Shown: positions 12,478-14,206 of the stretch, in pieces | Position numbering within the stretch: position 1 is the first letter of the stretch | How the letters are laid out: every line of letters begins with the position of its first letter | Origin: FEN-1297 sp964530445 | GTDB taxonomy: Bacteria > Bacteroidota > Ignavibacteria > Ignavibacteriales > Ignavibacteriaceae | Length of the DNA: 14,206 bases | Direction of reading: 5' to 3' | Assembly (NCBI GenBank): GCA_964530445.1 | Contig: CAZHBJ010000087.1 | Span: 1 to 14,206 of the forward strand | Program-made: the position numbers and the translations under genes | Notes under the pieces: generated by a model | Database searches by the model: none | The model's input: only the letters and a program-made list of their open reading frames with translations | Told to the model about the DNA's origin: nothing

Positions 12478-13332
12478 ATGAATGAATTATTAAAACAACA
12501 ATTAATTGAAGCTCTGAAAGATCAAAAAGAGATTTTCGGCGATAATTTATTTGAGCAGAATAAATTGAACCGCAAGACATCATTAAAAATTAAGACTGAA
12601 CAAAGTAAAGAATTTAAACCTAAATCCGGAACTAATCGTGATAATTCTATACGGAAATTAAAAGATAAAGAAGAAAAGCCCGAAGTGACGTATAAAATCG
12701 AATCTCAAAAAAAAGCGGGATCACAACTTTTTGAAGAGCCGAAAGAAAAGTGGGAATTATCAAAGAATTTGAATGAACTGAATGATTTGATTTGTAATTG
12801 CCAAAATTGTCAGCTTGGTGCAACCAGGAACAAATTTGTATTTGGCTCGGGTAATCCAAATGCTGATGCGATAGTAATCGGTGAAGGACCAGGCGCTGAT
12901 GAAGATGCACAGGGACTTCCTTTTGTGGGACGTGCCGGTAAATTATTAACGGATATTTTAAAAGCAATTAATTTTTCAAGAGATGAAGTTTACATTGCTA
13001 ATGTGGTTAAATGCCGTCCCCCGGGCAACCGCACTCCGTATCCGCAAGAAATGGATACATGTTTACCATATTTAAAAAAACAAATTGAGTTGATACAGCC
13101 GAAAGTAATTTTATTGCTGGGCTTAACTGCTGCGCAAGGCATATTGAAAAAGAAAGAATCACTTACAAAAATGCGCGGGAAGATTTATGAATTTGAAAAT
13201 AAAAAGGTTATAGTTACATATCATCCTGCGGCTTTGTTAAGGAATCCTAACTGGAAGCGCGGCTGCTGGGAGGATGTAAAAATATTTAGAAAATTATATG
13301 ACGAATTGGTGACTGGTAATGGCAAAAACTAG
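12478..13332 (+). CDS. Uracil-DNA glycosylase, family 4 (4Fe-4S type)
   Basis: Removes uracil (from cytosine deamination) from DNA in base-excision repair. From ATG 12478 it has 284 residues: a charged, Lys/Glu-rich N-terminal extension of about 95 residues, then the catalytic domain. Seen: cluster cysteines C108 and C111 (NCQNCQLGATR), C179 (VVKCRPPGNR) and C195 (MDTCLPYL); the active-site segment IGEGPGADEDAQGLPFVGRAG (134-154, 21 residues, given here by position with E136 and G137 key); and the HPAALLRNP motif (249-257). The frame is also open from TTG 12439, which would add 13 residues; ATG is preferred, though neither start has a Shine-Dalgarno. dnaB overlaps its last 14 bases. Confidence 0.93.
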   Translation: MNELLKQQLIEALKDQKEIFGDNLFEQNKLNRKTSLKIKTEQSKEFKPKSGTNRDNSIRKLKDKEEKPEVTYKIESQKKAGSQLFEEPKEKWELSKNLNELNDLICNCQNCQLGATRNKFVFGSGNPNADAIVIGEGPGADEDAQGLPFVGRAGKLLTDILKAINFSRDEVYIANVVKCRPPGNRTPYPQEMDTCLPYLKKQIELIQPKVILLLGLTAAQGILKKKESLTKMRGKIYEFENKKVIVTYHPAALLRNPNWKRGCWEDVKIFRKLYDELVTGNGKN

Positions 13333-14206
13333 AAAACAAAATATTACTTTGGAAAAGATAATACCTGCCGATGTAAAGCCGCCGGCTGCTCCGGAAATAG
13401 AAGCGTCTGTTTTAGGAGCAATGATGATTGAAAAAGAAGCGGTTCCTAAAGCAATTGAACTATTAACTTCCGATAGTTTTTATCTTAAAGAACATCGTTT
13501 AATTTTTGAAGCAATGGCTTCTCTATTTGACGCAAGCGAGCCTATCGATACGGTTACACTTTATGAAGAATTGAAAAAAAGAGAACAGCTTGAAGAAGTC
13601 GGCGGAGCAGTTTATATAAGTAAATTATCTCAAAATATTTCTTCGGCAGCTAATATCGAGTATCATGCAAAAATAATTTTGGAGAAACAAATCCTACGAG
13701 GCTTAATAACTAGCTCACATGAAATTGCAAGAGCAGCTTATGAAGGTACCGAAGATGCATTTGATATTTTGGATGAAGCGGAAAGAAAGATATTTGAGAT
13801 TACGGAAACACATCTTAAAAAATCTTTCCAGGGCATGGATAGAGCAGTAAGAGATGCGTTGGAGTACATTGAAGCGATTCACTCGAATACAAAACAAAAG
13901 TTTTCCGTCCCGACAGGATTTTATGAGCTTGATGAATTGCTCGGCGGATTTCAAAAATCGGATTTGATTATTGTTGCTGCCAGACCATCCATGGGAAAAA
14001 CTGCTTTTGCCCTTACACTAGCTCGAAACGCAGCTATTGAACATAAAGTACCTGTCGGAATTTTCAGTCTTGAAATGTCCACAATGCAGCTTATAATAAG
14101 ATTGTTGTGTGCAGAAGGTAGATTGAATGCTCATCTGGTAAGAACAGGTAAATTACCAAATGAAGAAGGAGTTAAACTAAGCAGGAATGCTCATAAATTA
14201 ATTGAG
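13319..14206 (+). CDS. dnaB: Replicative DNA helicase DnaB (5' part, runs off the window)
   Basis: The hexameric helicase that unwinds DNA at the replication fork. 296 codons are present and the frame stays open to the right edge, so the gene is truncated only by the window (typical length is 450-500). Seen: the N-terminal domain with PPAAPEIEASVLGAMMIE (residues 21-38), IFEAMASLFDASEPIDTVTL (62-81) and VGGAVYISKLSQN (94-106); a linker helix (about 170-190); VPTGFYELDELLGGFQKSDL (197-216); the Walker A motif ARPSMGKTA (221-229); and IFSLEMST (248-255). The ATG at 13319 lies inside the end of the uracil-DNA glycosylase gene (14-base overlap, different frame), which suggests coupling. No sign of an intein up to the Walker A region or beyond it in what is visible. 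Confidence 0.96.
   Translation, partial: MAKTRKQNITLEKIIPADVKPPAAPEIEASVLGAMMIEKEAVPKAIELLTSDSFYLKEHRLIFEAMASLFDASEPIDTVTLYEELKKREQLEEVGGAVYISKLSQNISSAANIEYHAKIILEKQILRGLITSSHEIARAAYEGTEDAFDILDEAERKIFEITETHLKKSFQGMDRAVRDALEYIEAIHSNTKQKFSVPTGFYELDELLGGFQKSDLIIVAARPSMGKTAFALTLARNAAIEHKVPVGIFSLEMSTMQLIIRLLCAEGRLNAHLVRTGKLPNEEGVKLSRNAHKLIE

Noticed and set aside
12647..12967. 106-codon open frame on the minus strand inside the uracil-DNA glycosylase gene
   Set aside because: Antisense to a gene with intact catalytic and cluster motifs; composition is that of a shadow frame.
13319..14206. Possible intein or frameshift in dnaB, a common intein host
   Set aside because: The reading frame is continuous through the Walker A motif and beyond, with family motifs at normal spacing; later intein sites lie outside the window.

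Overview
The window is a stretch of bacterial chromosome made almost entirely of core housekeeping genes. It is clearly AT-rich (roughly two thirds A+T by eye). Several features point to the Bacteroidota/Chlorobiota (FCB) side of the tree, most plausibly an Ignavibacteria-like lineage. The promoters match the Bacteroidota pattern (TTG, about 20 bp, TAnnTTTG). Many genes lack a Shine-Dalgarno sequence. The gene order rplM-rpsI-rpsB-tsf-pyrH-frr and the CoaBC sequence motifs also fit. The lineage is an inference from these features, not from a database search. I saw no mobile element, CRISPR array, tRNA or rRNA. The first 77 bases hold no recognisable gene.

Layout. A lone NAD(P)-dependent sugar epimerase/dehydratase (78-1127, minus) is transcribed divergently from the translation block, and both promoters are readable in the gap. 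The translation block runs rplM-rpsI (overlapping by one base), then rpsB-tsf with its own promoter and a structured leader, closed by a strong terminator at about 4089-4119. Next comes pyrH-frr with its own promoter, closed by a second strong terminator at about 5629-5663.

The middle section (5804-9166) is an envelope cluster. It contains a membrane-anchored L,D-transpeptidase-fold protein that has lost its catalytic Cys and His, an overlapping small lipoprotein of unknown function, and an Omp85 (BamA/TamA-like) outer-membrane assembly protein. The right part carries the widely conserved order yicC-gmk-rpoZ-coaBC (RNA turnover, GMP kinase, RNA polymerase omega, coenzyme A synthesis). After it come a family 4 uracil-DNA glycosylase and an overlapping dnaB helicase gene that runs off the right edge.

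The items most worth checking are: (i) the rpsB leader, a three-tier stem whose internal loop can pair with the rpsB ribosome binding site, which is a candidate S2 autoregulatory RNA; (ii) the L,D-transpeptidase-like protein with Ser and Gln in place of catalytic Cys and His; (iii) the consistent Bacteroidota-type promoter signature; and (iv) several unexplained intergenic hairpins and a repeated 14-mer. I found no clear new multi-gene system.
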